A stretch of 44,727 bases of DNA from Cytophagales bacterium (GTDB lineage Bacteria > Bacteroidota > Bacteroidia > Cytophagales > CCMP332): NCBI GenBank assembly GCA_028282565.1, contig JANQHS010000167.1:1-44727 (forward strand), written 5' to 3'. The position numbers and the translations under genes were made by a program. Under the pieces are notes generated by a model, which saw only the letters and a list, made by a program, of their open reading frames with translations, had not been told where the DNA came from and ran no database searches. How positions within the stretch are numbered: the first letter of the stretch is position 1; every line of letters starts with the position of its first letter. Below, piece by piece: positions 25,567 to 34,414 of the stretch.

Positions 25567-27313
25567 AAGACTTTCCCAAATATCATTTTGGTGCCTTTTT
25601 CTACTGATCATGGGTCTCACCATGGCATCAGGCGACCTGCATGCGCAGAAGAAGAAAAAGAAATCCAAAAAATCAGCTCAGCAAAAGGAGATCACTGAGA
25701 AGGACGAAATAGAGGCTTATTATTTCTACTCAGAGGGTTTGAGATATGGCCTGAAGGAGGAATATGATAAGGCGATCAAATATTACGAGAAGGCCTTATC
25801 CATTATGCCTGATAATTCTGCAGTCCATTTCAAACTGGGAGAGACATATTCCAGTATCAACGAAATGGAAGATGCACTTGTCCATGCCCAAAGGGCGGTT
25901 GAACTCGAGAAATCCAACGAGTATTACTACATCCTGTTGGCCAGGGTTTATGAATTCATGGGAGATTTTCCCAATGCGATCAAGACCTATCAGGATCTGG
26001 TGGCGAACGTCGAAAATGCCCACTCAAATTATTATGACCTCGCCATGTTACAGGTAATGAGCGGGGACTGGGAAGGAGCCCTTGCTTCCTATGAGGCCAT
26101 TCTGGAATACTATGGCCCTAATCCTGAGATCTCCGCCCAGAAGCAAAAGATCTACCTAAAACTGAATCGACTGGATGATGCTGTAAGAGAAGGAAGAAGG
26201 TTGATCAATGCCTATCCTGAAGAACCGGAATATGTGATCAATCTCGCAGTATTGCTGAATTCAAACAACAAGCAGGAAGAAGCCATCATGCTTTTGGACT
26301 CCTTGCTCATGACTTACCCGGACTTCAGCCCGGCCAGATTGGTTTTGTTTGAGATCTACCGTGATCAAGGCAAGGATGTGGATGCATTTGAACAATTAAA
26401 GATGGCATTTGCAGATCCCACCCTGGATATCAGCAAAAAAGTCGGTCTGCTCTCAGGGTATGAGAGGTTTGCGAAAACCGACGAGGAAAAGGAACAGGCC
26501 TTGGAACTGGGGCTGACCATGCTTGAAGCACATCCGGAGAGTGATCTGGCAAACTCGCTGATAGGAGATTTTTACCTGTCAAGAGAGAAAAAGGAAGATG
26601 CCTTGATCTATTACAAGAAATCCGTAGAGATCAACCCGAACTCATTTAATGTCTGGATGAATATCCTGATACTCAATTTCGAGGAAGGTCGTAACGATTC
26701 CCTGGTCTTCTATTCGGAGAAAATGGTTGAGGTTTTTCCAAACAACGCAAGGGTTTGGTTTCTGCAGGGATTGGGGTATTACTCGATGGAGAACTATGAC
26801 AAAGCCAGGTTCTCGCTGGAAACCGCCAAGAAATGGGTCTCCAACGAGCAATCACTCTTAGTCGATATCGAGGCTACGCTCGGAGACTGTTATTATAACC
26901 TTGGAGAATATGAGGAGATGGACAAATCCTATGATTGGGTTTTGGCCGAAAACCCCGACAATGATCATGTTCTGAACAATTACAGTTATTTCCTTTCGCT
27001 TAGAAATCAAAGGCTGAATGATGCGGAAAAGATGTCTACCAGGCTTGTTGAAAAGTATCCCGACAATCCGACCTATCTGGATACTCATGCCTGGGTCCTT
27101 TTTCAACTGGAAAAATATGAAGAGGCACTTCCCTTCATTGAAAAAGCTGCCGGGAAATCGGATAGCGGTGTAATTCATGAGCATCATGGGGATATCCTGT
27201 TCAAACTAGGTCGCGAGGAAGAAGCTATTGAGGCCTGGAAGCAGGCTCAGGAATTCGGTGGGGCTGGGGATCAGTTGGAGAAAAAGCTGGAAAACGGTCG
27301 ATGGTATGAATAG
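25562..27313 (+). CDS. Exported tetratricopeptide-repeat protein, possible ATT start
   Basis: About 583 residues if begun at ATT 25562, 567 from the ATG at 25610. Reading upstream of that ATG in frame gives KRLSQISFWCLFLLIMGLTMA...HAQ, a complete signal peptide whose only candidate initiators are ATT (overlapping the preceding TAA) or weaker ATA/CTG codons; an in-frame TAG lies just before. From ATG 25610 the signal peptide would be cut to about 13 residues. A lysine-rich stretch (KKKKKSKKS) and about a dozen TPR units follow (e.g. YDKAIKYYEKALSIMPDNS). It probably scaffolds periplasmic proteins; the partners are unknown. Confidence 0.8.
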   Translation: MKRLSQISFWCLFLLIMGLTMASGDLHAQKKKKKSKKSAQQKEITEKDEIEAYYFYSEGLRYGLKEEYDKAIKYYEKALSIMPDNSAVHFKLGETYSSINEMEDALVHAQRAVELEKSNEYYYILLARVYEFMGDFPNAIKTYQDLVANVENAHSNYYDLAMLQVMSGDWEGALASYEAILEYYGPNPEISAQKQKIYLKLNRLDDAVREGRRLINAYPEEPEYVINLAVLLNSNNKQEEAIMLLDSLLMTYPDFSPARLVLFEIYRDQGKDVDAFEQLKMAFADPTLDISKKVGLLSGYERFAKTDEEKEQALELGLTMLEAHPESDLANSLIGDFYLSREKKEDALIYYKKSVEINPNSFNVWMNILILNFEEGRNDSLVFYSEKMVEVFPNNARVWFLQGLGYYSMENYDKARFSLETAKKWVSNEQSLLVDIEATLGDCYYNLGEYEEMDKSYDWVLAENPDNDHVLNNYSYFLSLRNQRLNDAEKMSTRLVEKYPDNPTYLDTHAWVLFQLEKYEEALPFIEKAAGKSDSGVIHEHHGDILFKLGREEEAIEAWKQAQEFGGAGDQLEKKLENGRWYE

Positions 27314-28034
27314 GATTTCTCTACAGATCCTTTTTCTTCTTTCCGCTTACTTGATCTCTTGTAAATCCGCAAAACCCATTTCGGATCTCAGCTATGAAGA
27401 CCCGCTGGCAAAACATCAATTCTACAAAGGCAAGGCCAAAATCGTCATCAAGACGGAAAAGGGTTCTCAAAAAGCCAATCTGCATTTAAGACTTAAAAAG
27501 GATGAGATCATCTGGATTTCGATCATCAACAAAGTCGAAGCGGCAAGGATCCTGGTGACGCAGGATTCGATCAAGTTCATGGATCGATTGAACAAATCCT
27601 ATTATTCGAATTCCATTGACTCCATGGGCAGGTTTTTCAATTTTGATCTGGATTTTGATCTGATCCAAAATATCCTGACCTCAAGAGCCCCTGAATCAAA
27701 TGTGGACTGGAAAAAGGCCGGAGATGAAACCATAGGCATCGAAAAAAGAGACAACTGGCTCATGGAGTACAGTGTGGATACCGAAAAGAAAATGCTCAAA
27801 AGTCTGAGTATTCAGGAAATTCAGGGCGCCAACAAAATCACCGTTCTCTACAACGGTATTCTGGGATTTGACGGCGGTGCCCTGGCTGAAGGGTTTAGTT
27901 CCGATGCCGTTTATTCAAAAGGAAATAGAAATGGACGGATCAAGGCAGATCTGAGCTATGATAAATTTAATTTCGCCTCAGAGGACGAAATGAGTTTCAC
28001 TTTCCGGATACCCTCCAAATATGAGAAGCTGTAA
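27306..28034 (+). CDS. DUF4292 family lipoprotein
   Basis: A 242-residue lipoprotein from the ATG at 27306, which overlaps the TPR stop by 8 nt. The ORF-track start at 27228 lies inside the TPR gene. The signal sequence ends in LISC (Cys19). The rest is beta-rich and fits DUF4292, a LolA/LolB-like fold family of Bacteroidota (e.g. FYKGKAKIVIKTEKGSQKA and FTFRIPSKYEKL). A role in outer-membrane lipid or lipoprotein trafficking is inferred from the fold only. Its end overlaps the EnvC-like gene by 14 nt. Confidence 0.8.
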   Translation: MNRISLQILFLLSAYLISCKSAKPISDLSYEDPLAKHQFYKGKAKIVIKTEKGSQKANLHLRLKKDEIIWISIINKVEAARILVTQDSIKFMDRLNKSYYSNSIDSMGRFFNFDLDFDLIQNILTSRAPESNVDWKKAGDETIGIEKRDNWLMEYSVDTEKKMLKSLSIQEIQGANKITVLYNGILGFDGGALAEGFSSDAVYSKGNRNGRIKADLSYDKFNFASEDEMSFTFRIPSKYEKL

Positions 28035-29208
28035 TCTTCTACTGCTATTCGTCTTTGCGCTGATCTCAATTTCTCCTGCTTTTGGACAAAAAACCAAGCA
28101 GGAACTCGAAAAGGAAAGAACTCGGAACCAAAGAAAGATCCAGGAAACCCGAAAGATCCTCAAAGAGGTCTCGACCAAAAAAACCAGTTCCCTTGGACAG
28201 CTATCTGTCTATGGAGAGCAGATTAAGAGGCAAGACGCTCTGATCTCCACTTTAAATCTTGAGATCAAGTTCCTCGATGCAGAGATCGAAGAAAACGAGC
28301 TCATATCCCAATCTCTGAAAAAAGACCTGGAAGAACTCAAGGAAGAATATGCCCGAATGGTTTACGCCGCATCGAAGTCTGCAAATCATTTCAACAAGCT
28401 GATGTACATCTTCTCGGCGAAAGACTTTAACCAGTTTCGAAGAAGGATCAAGTATATGGAACAATATACCGATGCCAGAAAAGCCCAGGTTAAAGAGATC
28501 GAATATGTCCAATCGGAGATTCATGCCCAGACCCAGGTTCTCCTCACATCCAAGAGAGAGAAGGAAGATCTGGTGGATGCCGAAAAACTGGAGCAGGAGG
28601 AGATCAAGAGGCTGAAAAAGAAGCAGAATTCCCTGATCACCGACCTGAGCAAAAAAGAAAGGGAGCTCAAAAAAGAATTGGCCAAGAGGAAAAAGGATGA
28701 CCAAAAACTGGCCAAAATGATCAAGGATCTGATCGCCAAAGAAGTTGTCAAAGGAAAATCAACCATCCCGCTCACACCTGAGGCAGCGGAACTTGCGGCC
28801 TCCTTTGAAAGAAACAAGAGCAAACTACCATGGCCGGTGAACTCCGGCTTTGTGAGCCAAAAGTTTGGCAAAAATCCTCATCCGGTTTTACGCGGGGTCT
28901 ATACCGAAAATGACGGTGTGGATATTCAAACCAATCAATTGGAAAAGGTCAGGTCGGTTTTCGAAGGTACAGTGCTCACAGTTGCTGTCATTCCGGGCAA
29001 TAACAACGCCGTGATGGTCAGACACGGGGATTATATTTCGGTTTATGCCGGGATTAAGAATGTCTCCGTACAAAAAGGCCAAAAGGTGAACACCAAAGAC
29101 CAACTCGGAGAGGTATATACCGATAAAAATGGTGTATCTACATTTCAATTTCAGATTTGGAAGGGATTTACCAAACTCGATCCCGAAAATTGGTTGTTTA
29201 ACAGATAA
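28021..29208 (+). CDS. EnvC-like murein hydrolase activator (degenerate M23/LytM domain)
   Basis: A 395-residue periplasmic protein with a signal peptide ending SPAFGQ, a long charged coiled coil (about 20-250) and a C-terminal LytM fold (about 275-395). The LytM zinc ligands are incomplete. The first His position reads ENDGVDI, and the last H-x-H reads FQFQIW, so it is unlikely to cut peptidoglycan. This is the pattern of EnvC, which activates amidases during septum splitting. A catalytic amidase partner is not in the window. It is co-transcribed with DUF4292 and the TPR gene. Confidence 0.88.
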   Translation: MRSCNLLLLFVFALISISPAFGQKTKQELEKERTRNQRKIQETRKILKEVSTKKTSSLGQLSVYGEQIKRQDALISTLNLEIKFLDAEIEENELISQSLKKDLEELKEEYARMVYAASKSANHFNKLMYIFSAKDFNQFRRRIKYMEQYTDARKAQVKEIEYVQSEIHAQTQVLLTSKREKEDLVDAEKLEQEEIKRLKKKQNSLITDLSKKERELKKELAKRKKDDQKLAKMIKDLIAKEVVKGKSTIPLTPEAAELAASFERNKSKLPWPVNSGFVSQKFGKNPHPVLRGVYTENDGVDIQTNQLEKVRSVFEGTVLTVAVIPGNNNAVMVRHGDYISVYAGIKNVSVQKGQKVNTKDQLGEVYTDKNGVSTFQFQIWKGFTKLDPENWLFNR

Positions 29209-29224
29209 GCAGTCCAATTTTCAC

Positions 29225-29232
29225 TATTTTTG
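29225..29232 (+). promoter_or_regulatory. Bacteroidota -7 box for tatA
   Basis: TATTTTTG, 19 bp before the ATG at 29252, matches TAnnTTTG exactly. No TTTG lies at the usual spacing upstream, so confidence is moderate. Confidence 0.5.
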
Positions 29233-29251
29233 AACAGCAAAATCATTTAAA

Positions 29252-29458
29252 ATGGATTTACTGACGTTGTTTTTATTCAGCATTGGGGGACCGGAAATAA
29301 TCCTGATTCTGTTTGTCATTTTGCTTCTTTTCGGAGCCAAGAAGATCCCAGAACTGGCGAAAGGCTTGGGGAAAGGTATTCGTGAGTTCAAGGATGCCAC
29401 CAAGGAAGTAAAAGACGAAATAAACCAAGCCACTGAAAAAGCCAAGCCAGAGGACTGA
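29252..29458 (+). CDS. tatA: Sec-independent protein translocase subunit TatA/E
   Basis: A 68-residue protein with a short N-terminal membrane helix ([13 protein letters not shown]), the hinge [21 protein letters not shown] and an acidic/basic amphipathic tail. This is the pore-forming subunit of the twin-arginine pathway, which exports folded proteins. The FGxKKxPELA motif is diagnostic. tatC is not in the window. It lies 3 bp upstream of the gatA start. Confidence 0.94.
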   Translation: MDLLTLFLFSIGGPEIILILFVILLLFGAKKIPELAKGLGKGIREFKDATKEVKDEINQATEKAKPED

Positions 29459-29461
29459 TCC

Positions 29462-30889
29462 TTGAAGCCCTTCTCTTCTTTTTCAGACCTTAGCGCAGCC
29501 CTGAGGAGCGGAGAGACAACATGCCGCCAGGTTGTAGAATTCCACTTATCCAAAATTTCTGAGCATAACGGGAGGCTGAATGCTTTTCTGGAGGTATTCG
29601 AGCAGGAAGCCCTGGAAAATGCTGACCGTATAGATGAAAAAATAAGATCCGGTCAAGCCGGAAAACTTGCGGGAATGGTCGTAGGTATTAAGGATGTACT
29701 CGTTTACAAAGGGCATTCTTCCACCGCCGGGAGTCAGATCCTGAAAGGATTCGAATCCCCGTACACCGGAACGGCTGTTGATCGATTGGTCCGTGAAGAT
29801 GCCATCATCATAGGAAGGCAGAACTGCGATGAATTCGCCATGGGATCTTCCAATGAAAACTCTTCCTATGGTCCGGCTGTAAACGGAATTGGGCAAAACA
29901 GGGTCCCCGGAGGATCATCCGGAGGATCTGCCGTTGGGGTTCAAATGGAAATGTGCCGCGTTTCTCTCGGTACCGACACCGGTGGATCCGTGCGTCAGCC
30001 AGCGTCTTTTTGCGGTGTATACGGGATCAAGCCAACCTACTCCAGGGTTTCAAGATATGGTTTGATCGCCTATGGAAGCTCTTTCGATTGTATTGGGGTT
30101 TTTTCGAGAAATACCTACGACATGGCGATCACATTGGAGGTGATGGCCGGAAAAGATCCTTTTGATGCCACTTCCTCCTCGGAACCCGTTCCTTCTTATT
30201 CAGCTTTTGGAGCGGATGGACCTAAGAAAACCATCGGGATCGTAGAAGAAACTCTCACCATGGAGGGAATAGATCCGCAGGTGGTGAAAAACACGGAAGA
30301 TTTCATTCAAAAACTTGAAGACCGGGGACATACGATCAAGAAGATACACACGCCCTATCTGCACGAAGCACTTCCCGTATACTATATTCTGACCACCGCT
30401 GAAGCGAGTACAAATCTTTCACGTTTTGATGGAGTTCGATACGGAACAAGATCAAAAGACGGGGTTAATCTGATGGAGATGTATGAAAAGACCAGATCAG
30501 AGGGCTTCGGAGCCGAGGTGAAGCGCAGGATCATGTTGGGAACCTTTGTGTTGAGCGCAAATTATTATGATGCATATTTCACCAAGGCTCAAAGGGTAAG
30601 AAGACTGATCAAGAACGACCTCAAAGAAAAATTCAAGGAAGTGGATTTCATTTTGAATCCAACCACTCCAAGTCCCGCGTTTGAAATTGGTGAAAAGACA
30701 AAAAATCTGCTTGATCTTTATTTGGCGGATATATTTACTGTTCAGGCTCCCATTGGCGGGTTTCCGGCTCTTTCCATACCTTTTGGAAATAATCGCGAAG
30801 GATTGCCGTTAGGCATCCATATTATGGCTGATTCGTTTAAAGAGAAAGAATTGTTGGATTTTTCGAAAAATCTTGAAGATATTTCCTGA
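29462..30889 (+). CDS. gatA: Asp-tRNA(Asn)/Glu-tRNA(Gln) amidotransferase subunit A
   Basis: A 475-residue amidase-signature enzyme that makes ammonia from glutamine for GatB, which amidates misacylated tRNA. The Ser-cisSer-Lys triad is visible: Lys in VGIKDVL, cis-Ser in PGGSSGGSAV and the nucleophile Ser in GTDTGGSVRQPA. GIKPTYSRVSRYG follows. The start is TTG at 29462, which gives MKPFSSFSDLSAAL and lies 3 bp after the tatA stop. gatB and gatC are elsewhere. The length is normal. Confidence 0.95.
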   Translation: MKPFSSFSDLSAALRSGETTCRQVVEFHLSKISEHNGRLNAFLEVFEQEALENADRIDEKIRSGQAGKLAGMVVGIKDVLVYKGHSSTAGSQILKGFESPYTGTAVDRLVREDAIIIGRQNCDEFAMGSSNENSSYGPAVNGIGQNRVPGGSSGGSAVGVQMEMCRVSLGTDTGGSVRQPASFCGVYGIKPTYSRVSRYGLIAYGSSFDCIGVFSRNTYDMAITLEVMAGKDPFDATSSSEPVPSYSAFGADGPKKTIGIVEETLTMEGIDPQVVKNTEDFIQKLEDRGHTIKKIHTPYLHEALPVYYILTTAEASTNLSRFDGVRYGTRSKDGVNLMEMYEKTRSEGFGAEVKRRIMLGTFVLSANYYDAYFTKAQRVRRLIKNDLKEKFKEVDFILNPTTPSPAFEIGEKTKNLLDLYLADIFTVQAPIGGFPALSIPFGNNREGLPLGIHIMADSFKEKELLDFSKNLEDIS

Positions 30890-30890
30890 A

Positions 30891-32249
30891 ATGAGGATCA
30901 TAATTATCCTTTTTGCTTGTTTCCTCGCCCTTAACCTGTCGGTTATTGCCGGTGAGAATTCTGTCCAAAACCAGGAGGTATATGCACCATGTTTGGATCA
31001 AGAATACCTGGATAAGGAATTGATAAGTGACCTTTTCGGCTGTATTGAAAGGGGCGTCCCTCTGACCTATAATCCGCGTATTTATGGCTTCATTGATTAC
31101 TTCGTCAATAGAGATCGGGCGTATACCCAAAGGGTAATTGATCGGAGCTACACTTATTTCCCAATATTCGAAGAGGAATTCGGTAAAAGGGGTCTCCCCG
31201 ATGAATTGAAATATCTCTCCATTGTGGAGTCAGGATTGAATCCCAAGGCGATTTCAAGAGCCGGAGCCGGAGGCCTATGGCAATTCATGCCTTCAACAGG
31301 GAAAATGTACGGACTTAAAGTGGATTATCTGATCGATGACAGATTGGACCCCTACCTGAGCACCGTGGCCGCGGCAAAGTATCTTGAATCCCTTTACAGG
31401 CAATTCGGGGATTGGGAGCTCGCATTGGCGGCCTACAACTGTGGTCCGGGAAAAGTAAGAAGGGCAATTAGGAGGTCCGGTTATAAAAAATCCTTCTGGG
31501 AGGTATACCCCTGGCTTCCCAGGGAGACCAGGAATTATGTTCCTCAATTTCTGGCCTTCGTCTATATTATGAATTACAGAGCCGAGCTGGGTTTTTATGA
31601 TGAGTCCGGTGAATATCTTCCGGAATTCAAGACCATCACGGTAAATCAGAATCTTGATGTTGAAACATTCTCCAAAAGTCTCAACACCTGCTATGAAGAT
31701 ATCGCCTTATTAAACCCGCAGATCAAAAGAGGATTGATCCCGATCCAAAGGAAAGATCTTCAGGTACGGATCCCGATCGAATGCTATGATCTGTATGAAG
31801 AAAACAAGGATGTGATCCTGGCCAGATCCTCAGAATTGGACGAGCAGAAAAAGCATATTGTTGCTACCTATGATCGCACCAGCACCTATGGAAAAGAAAA
31901 GCATGTTTACAAGGTGAAATCCGGAGATGTACTGGGAAGAATAGCTGAAAAATATCATGTCAGGGTTTCCGACATCAGAAAATGGAACAACATCCGTGGC
32001 AGTATGATCAGGGTAGGACAAAGACTTGCTATCTGGAAAGCTCCCGGATACAATGCTATGGCTTCCAACACCCGAGTCAGCCAGACTCCAAAACCGGTTC
32101 CCGGATCAAAGGTCCATGTTGTCAAATATGGAGACACCCTTTGGGATATTTCAAAAATGTATCAGGGACTATCCATTGAAAAGATCAAATCCTTGAACAG
32201 CCTGAAAACCAGCAGGATCAAACCCGGTCAGGTTCTAAGAATAGGTTGA
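30891..32249 (+). CDS. MltD-like membrane-bound lytic murein transglycosylase with two LysM repeats
   Basis: A 452-residue protein from the ATG at 30891, which gives the signal peptide MRIIIILFACFLALNL; the ORF-track start at 30873 overlaps gatA and precedes the signal. The SLT domain has the catalytic Glu in LSIVESGLNPKAISRAGAGGLWQFM and ends AYNCGPGKVRRA. Two LysM modules follow (HVYKVKSGDVLGRIAEKY near 345 and VHVVKYGDTLWDISKMY near 405). It cleaves glycan strands to 1,6-anhydro products. The TGA stop overlaps the TTG start of the next gene. Confidence 0.93.
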   Translation: MRIIIILFACFLALNLSVIAGENSVQNQEVYAPCLDQEYLDKELISDLFGCIERGVPLTYNPRIYGFIDYFVNRDRAYTQRVIDRSYTYFPIFEEEFGKRGLPDELKYLSIVESGLNPKAISRAGAGGLWQFMPSTGKMYGLKVDYLIDDRLDPYLSTVAAAKYLESLYRQFGDWELALAAYNCGPGKVRRAIRRSGYKKSFWEVYPWLPRETRNYVPQFLAFVYIMNYRAELGFYDESGEYLPEFKTITVNQNLDVETFSKSLNTCYEDIALLNPQIKRGLIPIQRKDLQVRIPIECYDLYEENKDVILARSSELDEQKKHIVATYDRTSTYGKEKHVYKVKSGDVLGRIAEKYHVRVSDIRKWNNIRGSMIRVGQRLAIWKAPGYNAMASNTRVSQTPKPVPGSKVHVVKYGDTLWDISKMYQGLSIEKIKSLNSLKTSRIKPGQVLRIG

Positions 32250-32485
32250 GAGAGCTCCCTAAATTTTCAAAATTTCAACTAGCACTCAGGAATGGTATCG
32301 ATCAACCTCAAATATGGTGCGCCTATAAGGGAAAGATCTATGATGTCAGTTCATCGCGATTATGGAAAGACGGGAAGCACTATGAACATTGGGCAGGTCA
32401 GGATCTGAGTGATGAATTGAAAGACGCCCCACATACATCCGAAGTATTTCAAAAATTTGAAATTGTCGGTATACTCGACGACTAA
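32246..32485 (+). CDS. Small cytochrome b5-like heme/steroid-binding domain protein
   Basis: A 79-residue protein. It has the core of a cytochrome b5-like fold: WCAYKGKIYDVSSSRLWKDGKHYEHWAGQDLSDELKDAPHTSEV. The two His residues in HYEHWAGQDL and APHTSE are candidate heme ligands. No signal peptide or anchor, so cytoplasmic. The start is TTG with a TTGA overlap of the transglycosylase stop, and the 3' end overlaps the convergent rluD by 4 nt. Similar stand-alone domains are annotated as predicted heme-binding proteins; true ligand and role are unknown. Confidence 0.82.
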   Translation: MRELPKFSKFQLALRNGIDQPQIWCAYKGKIYDVSSSRLWKDGKHYEHWAGQDLSDELKDAPHTSEVFQKFEIVGILDD

Positions 32486-33516
32486 TCAAATCCGGAGTCG
32501 GCATATTCTTCCCAACGCTCAATTAGATCCTGAAAATCCTGCGGAAGCTCAGAATCCTGAAAAATCACCTCAGCGTTTCCCGGCTTGGTAAAACCCAGGG
32601 TCTTTGCATGCAAGGCCTGACGTCCAAATTCCTTGAGCAACCCCTCCACGAAGGTCTTATACTTTGTGAATCTGGGCCCTCTGATGATCTTCCTGCCCCC
32701 GTATTCGGGATCCCCGAAAAGCGGACAACCTATATGCTGGAAATGAGCCCTGATCTGGTGCGTTCTTCCGGTTTCAAGGCTGCATTCCACAAGACTTACC
32801 GGGCCATAGGATCTGAGTCTTTTATAATGAGTGATGGCTTCTTTGCCCCTTCCTTCTTCCACGACGGTCCGAAGTTTTCTGTCCCGAGGGCTTCGATCCA
32901 AATTAGCGTTTATCGTTCCCTCCTCTCCGGGATCTCCCCATACAAGGGCCCAATAATTTCTCTGAATAGTATGATCAAAAAACTGCTTAGCCAGGAGTGC
33001 ATGGGTCAACTCATTTTTGGCCACCACCAATAAGCCCGAGGTGTTTTTATCTATCCGGTGAACCAGACCGGGCCGTTGTCCCTCCTCTCCGCCCTCAGAG
33101 AGTTCGTTGAAATGATAGAGCAGGCCATTGACAAGCGTTCCGTCCCAATTTCCAACCGCAGGATGAACTACAAGACCTGCAGGCTTATTGATGATCACGA
33201 GTTCATCATCTTCAAACACAATGTTAAGATCCATCTTTTGAGGAAGTAGCTCCCTCACCTCCTCCTGTTTTGGTAAGAGGACGGCAACCTCATCTCCGGG
33301 TTTGATCTTATAGTTCGATTTGGTTGATTGCAGGTTAACCTTGATCAACCCTGCCTTAATGGCGTTCTGAATTCGATTGCGGCTGACATCCCTGAGTCTG
33401 TCCATGAGGAATTTGTCAATTCGAATCAGGGATTGATTTTGATCAGCAACGATTCGAAATTTTTCAAATAGATCTTCTTCCTCGATATTGATCCCTATGT
33501 TTTCTTCCTCGGCCAT
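32482..33516 (-). CDS. rluD: RluA/RluD-family 23S rRNA pseudouridine synthase
   Basis: A 344-residue protein. The N-terminal S4 RNA-binding domain (RIDKFLMDRLRDVSRNRIQNAI) is followed by the catalytic domain with LVHRIDKNTSGLLVVAK, where the Asp of HRIDKxTSG is the catalytic residue, and GRTHQIRAHFQHIGCPLFGDPEYGG. It converts uridines in 23S rRNA, and RluD-type specificity (helix 69) is likely but not proven. An acidic N-terminal extension precedes S4. It is divergent from the ACC-deaminase-like gene. Confidence 0.9.
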   Translation of the reverse strand: MAEEENIGINIEEEDLFEKFRIVADQNQSLIRIDKFLMDRLRDVSRNRIQNAIKAGLIKVNLQSTKSNYKIKPGDEVAVLLPKQEEVRELLPQKMDLNIVFEDDELVIINKPAGLVVHPAVGNWDGTLVNGLLYHFNELSEGGEEGQRPGLVHRIDKNTSGLLVVAKNELTHALLAKQFFDHTIQRNYWALVWGDPGEEGTINANLDRSPRDRKLRTVVEEGRGKEAITHYKRLRSYGPVSLVECSLETGRTHQIRAHFQHIGCPLFGDPEYGGRKIIRGPRFTKYKTFVEGLLKEFGRQALHAKTLGFTKPGNAEVIFQDSELPQDFQDLIERWEEYADSGFD

Positions 33517-33523
33517 CTCAGAT

Positions 33524-34414
33524 GTGCAAAAGTATTACTCCAAGCCCCCAAAGTTGCCTGTTTCCGACATAAAGATCCCCGATCTCCCAGGAACATATAA
33601 GATGCTCAGGCTTGATCAGATAGACCCAATTTTGTCCGGAAATAAATACTGGAAGCTCAAATATCATTTTCTGAGAGCCAAAAAGGAAGAAAAGGGTCTT
33701 TCGGGTATAGGAGGGCCCTATTCTAATCTGCTCTATTCTTTGGCCAGGGGTGGTCAAATGTTTGAAATACCCACAAAAGGTATTCTTCGTGGCCCAAAAC
33801 CCAAATCCCTCACTCCAACAATAATGGAATGCGAAAAGGCCGGAATGGAGATCAGATTTGTAGGCAGGGAGGAATACAATCAACTCGGTATTCAGGCTGA
33901 AAGAGAGAATGCAACATTTGAAGAGGACTTTCTTTTGCCTATTGGAGCAAATGACTCACTTGGACTAAAAGGCACAACAGAAATTCTCTCCTGCGTTCAA
34001 TCTGCTCCTGAGGCAATCATTTGTCCGATCGGGACAGGGAATACCTTTAAGGGGTTAGCCAAAAGCAAAAGGAGTAATGTCGAGCTATATGGTTTCAGTG
34101 TGATCCGGGGAATGGAAAAAGACCTTCTTGACATTGAGACCGTCATGGTAAAGGAAAAGATCCCGAATGCGCATGTTCTCAGATCAGGTCAGATCGGGAA
34201 ATTTGGCAAACTGAAGCCTGAACTTGAACATTTCCTTCTCGAATTTGAGCAATTAAATGATCTGCATCTGGATCCCGTCTACACTGTGAAAATGCTTTTT
34301 GCATTCAGGCAATTGATTCAGGAAAACCCTGAGTTAAGAAAAAGAGAGAGTATGATTTTGCATACCGGAGGGCTTCAGGGAAGACAGGGGTTTTCATTTT
34401 TGGATCAGTCCTAA
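33524..34414 (+). CDS. ACC deaminase / D-cysteine desulfhydrase-like PLP enzyme
   Basis: About 296 residues from the GTG at 33524. Earlier in-frame starts (TTG 33488, ATG 33497) would overlap the divergent rluD start. It is a fold-type II PLP enzyme with the lysine motif SGNKYWKLKYHF (usual SGNKxRKL, here Trp for Arg), GGPYSNLLYSLA, a phosphate-binding GTGNTFKGL loop and a C-terminal HTGGLQGRQGF. Family members deaminate 1-aminocyclopropane-1-carboxylate or desulfhydrate D-cysteine; in non-plant-associated bacteria the latter is more common. The specificity here cannot be read. Its 3' end overlaps recX by 21 nt. Confidence 0.82.
   Translation: MQKYYSKPPKLPVSDIKIPDLPGTYKMLRLDQIDPILSGNKYWKLKYHFLRAKKEEKGLSGIGGPYSNLLYSLARGGQMFEIPTKGILRGPKPKSLTPTIMECEKAGMEIRFVGREEYNQLGIQAERENATFEEDFLLPIGANDSLGLKGTTEILSCVQSAPEAIICPIGTGNTFKGLAKSKRSNVELYGFSVIRGMEKDLLDIETVMVKEKIPNAHVLRSGQIGKFGKLKPELEHFLLEFEQLNDLHLDPVYTVKMLFAFRQLIQENPELRKRESMILHTGGLQGRQGFSFLDQS

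Noticed and set aside
28252-28704. 150-aa minus-strand ORF
   Set aside because: Antisense image of the EnvC coiled coil, hence its artificial Phe/Leu richness.
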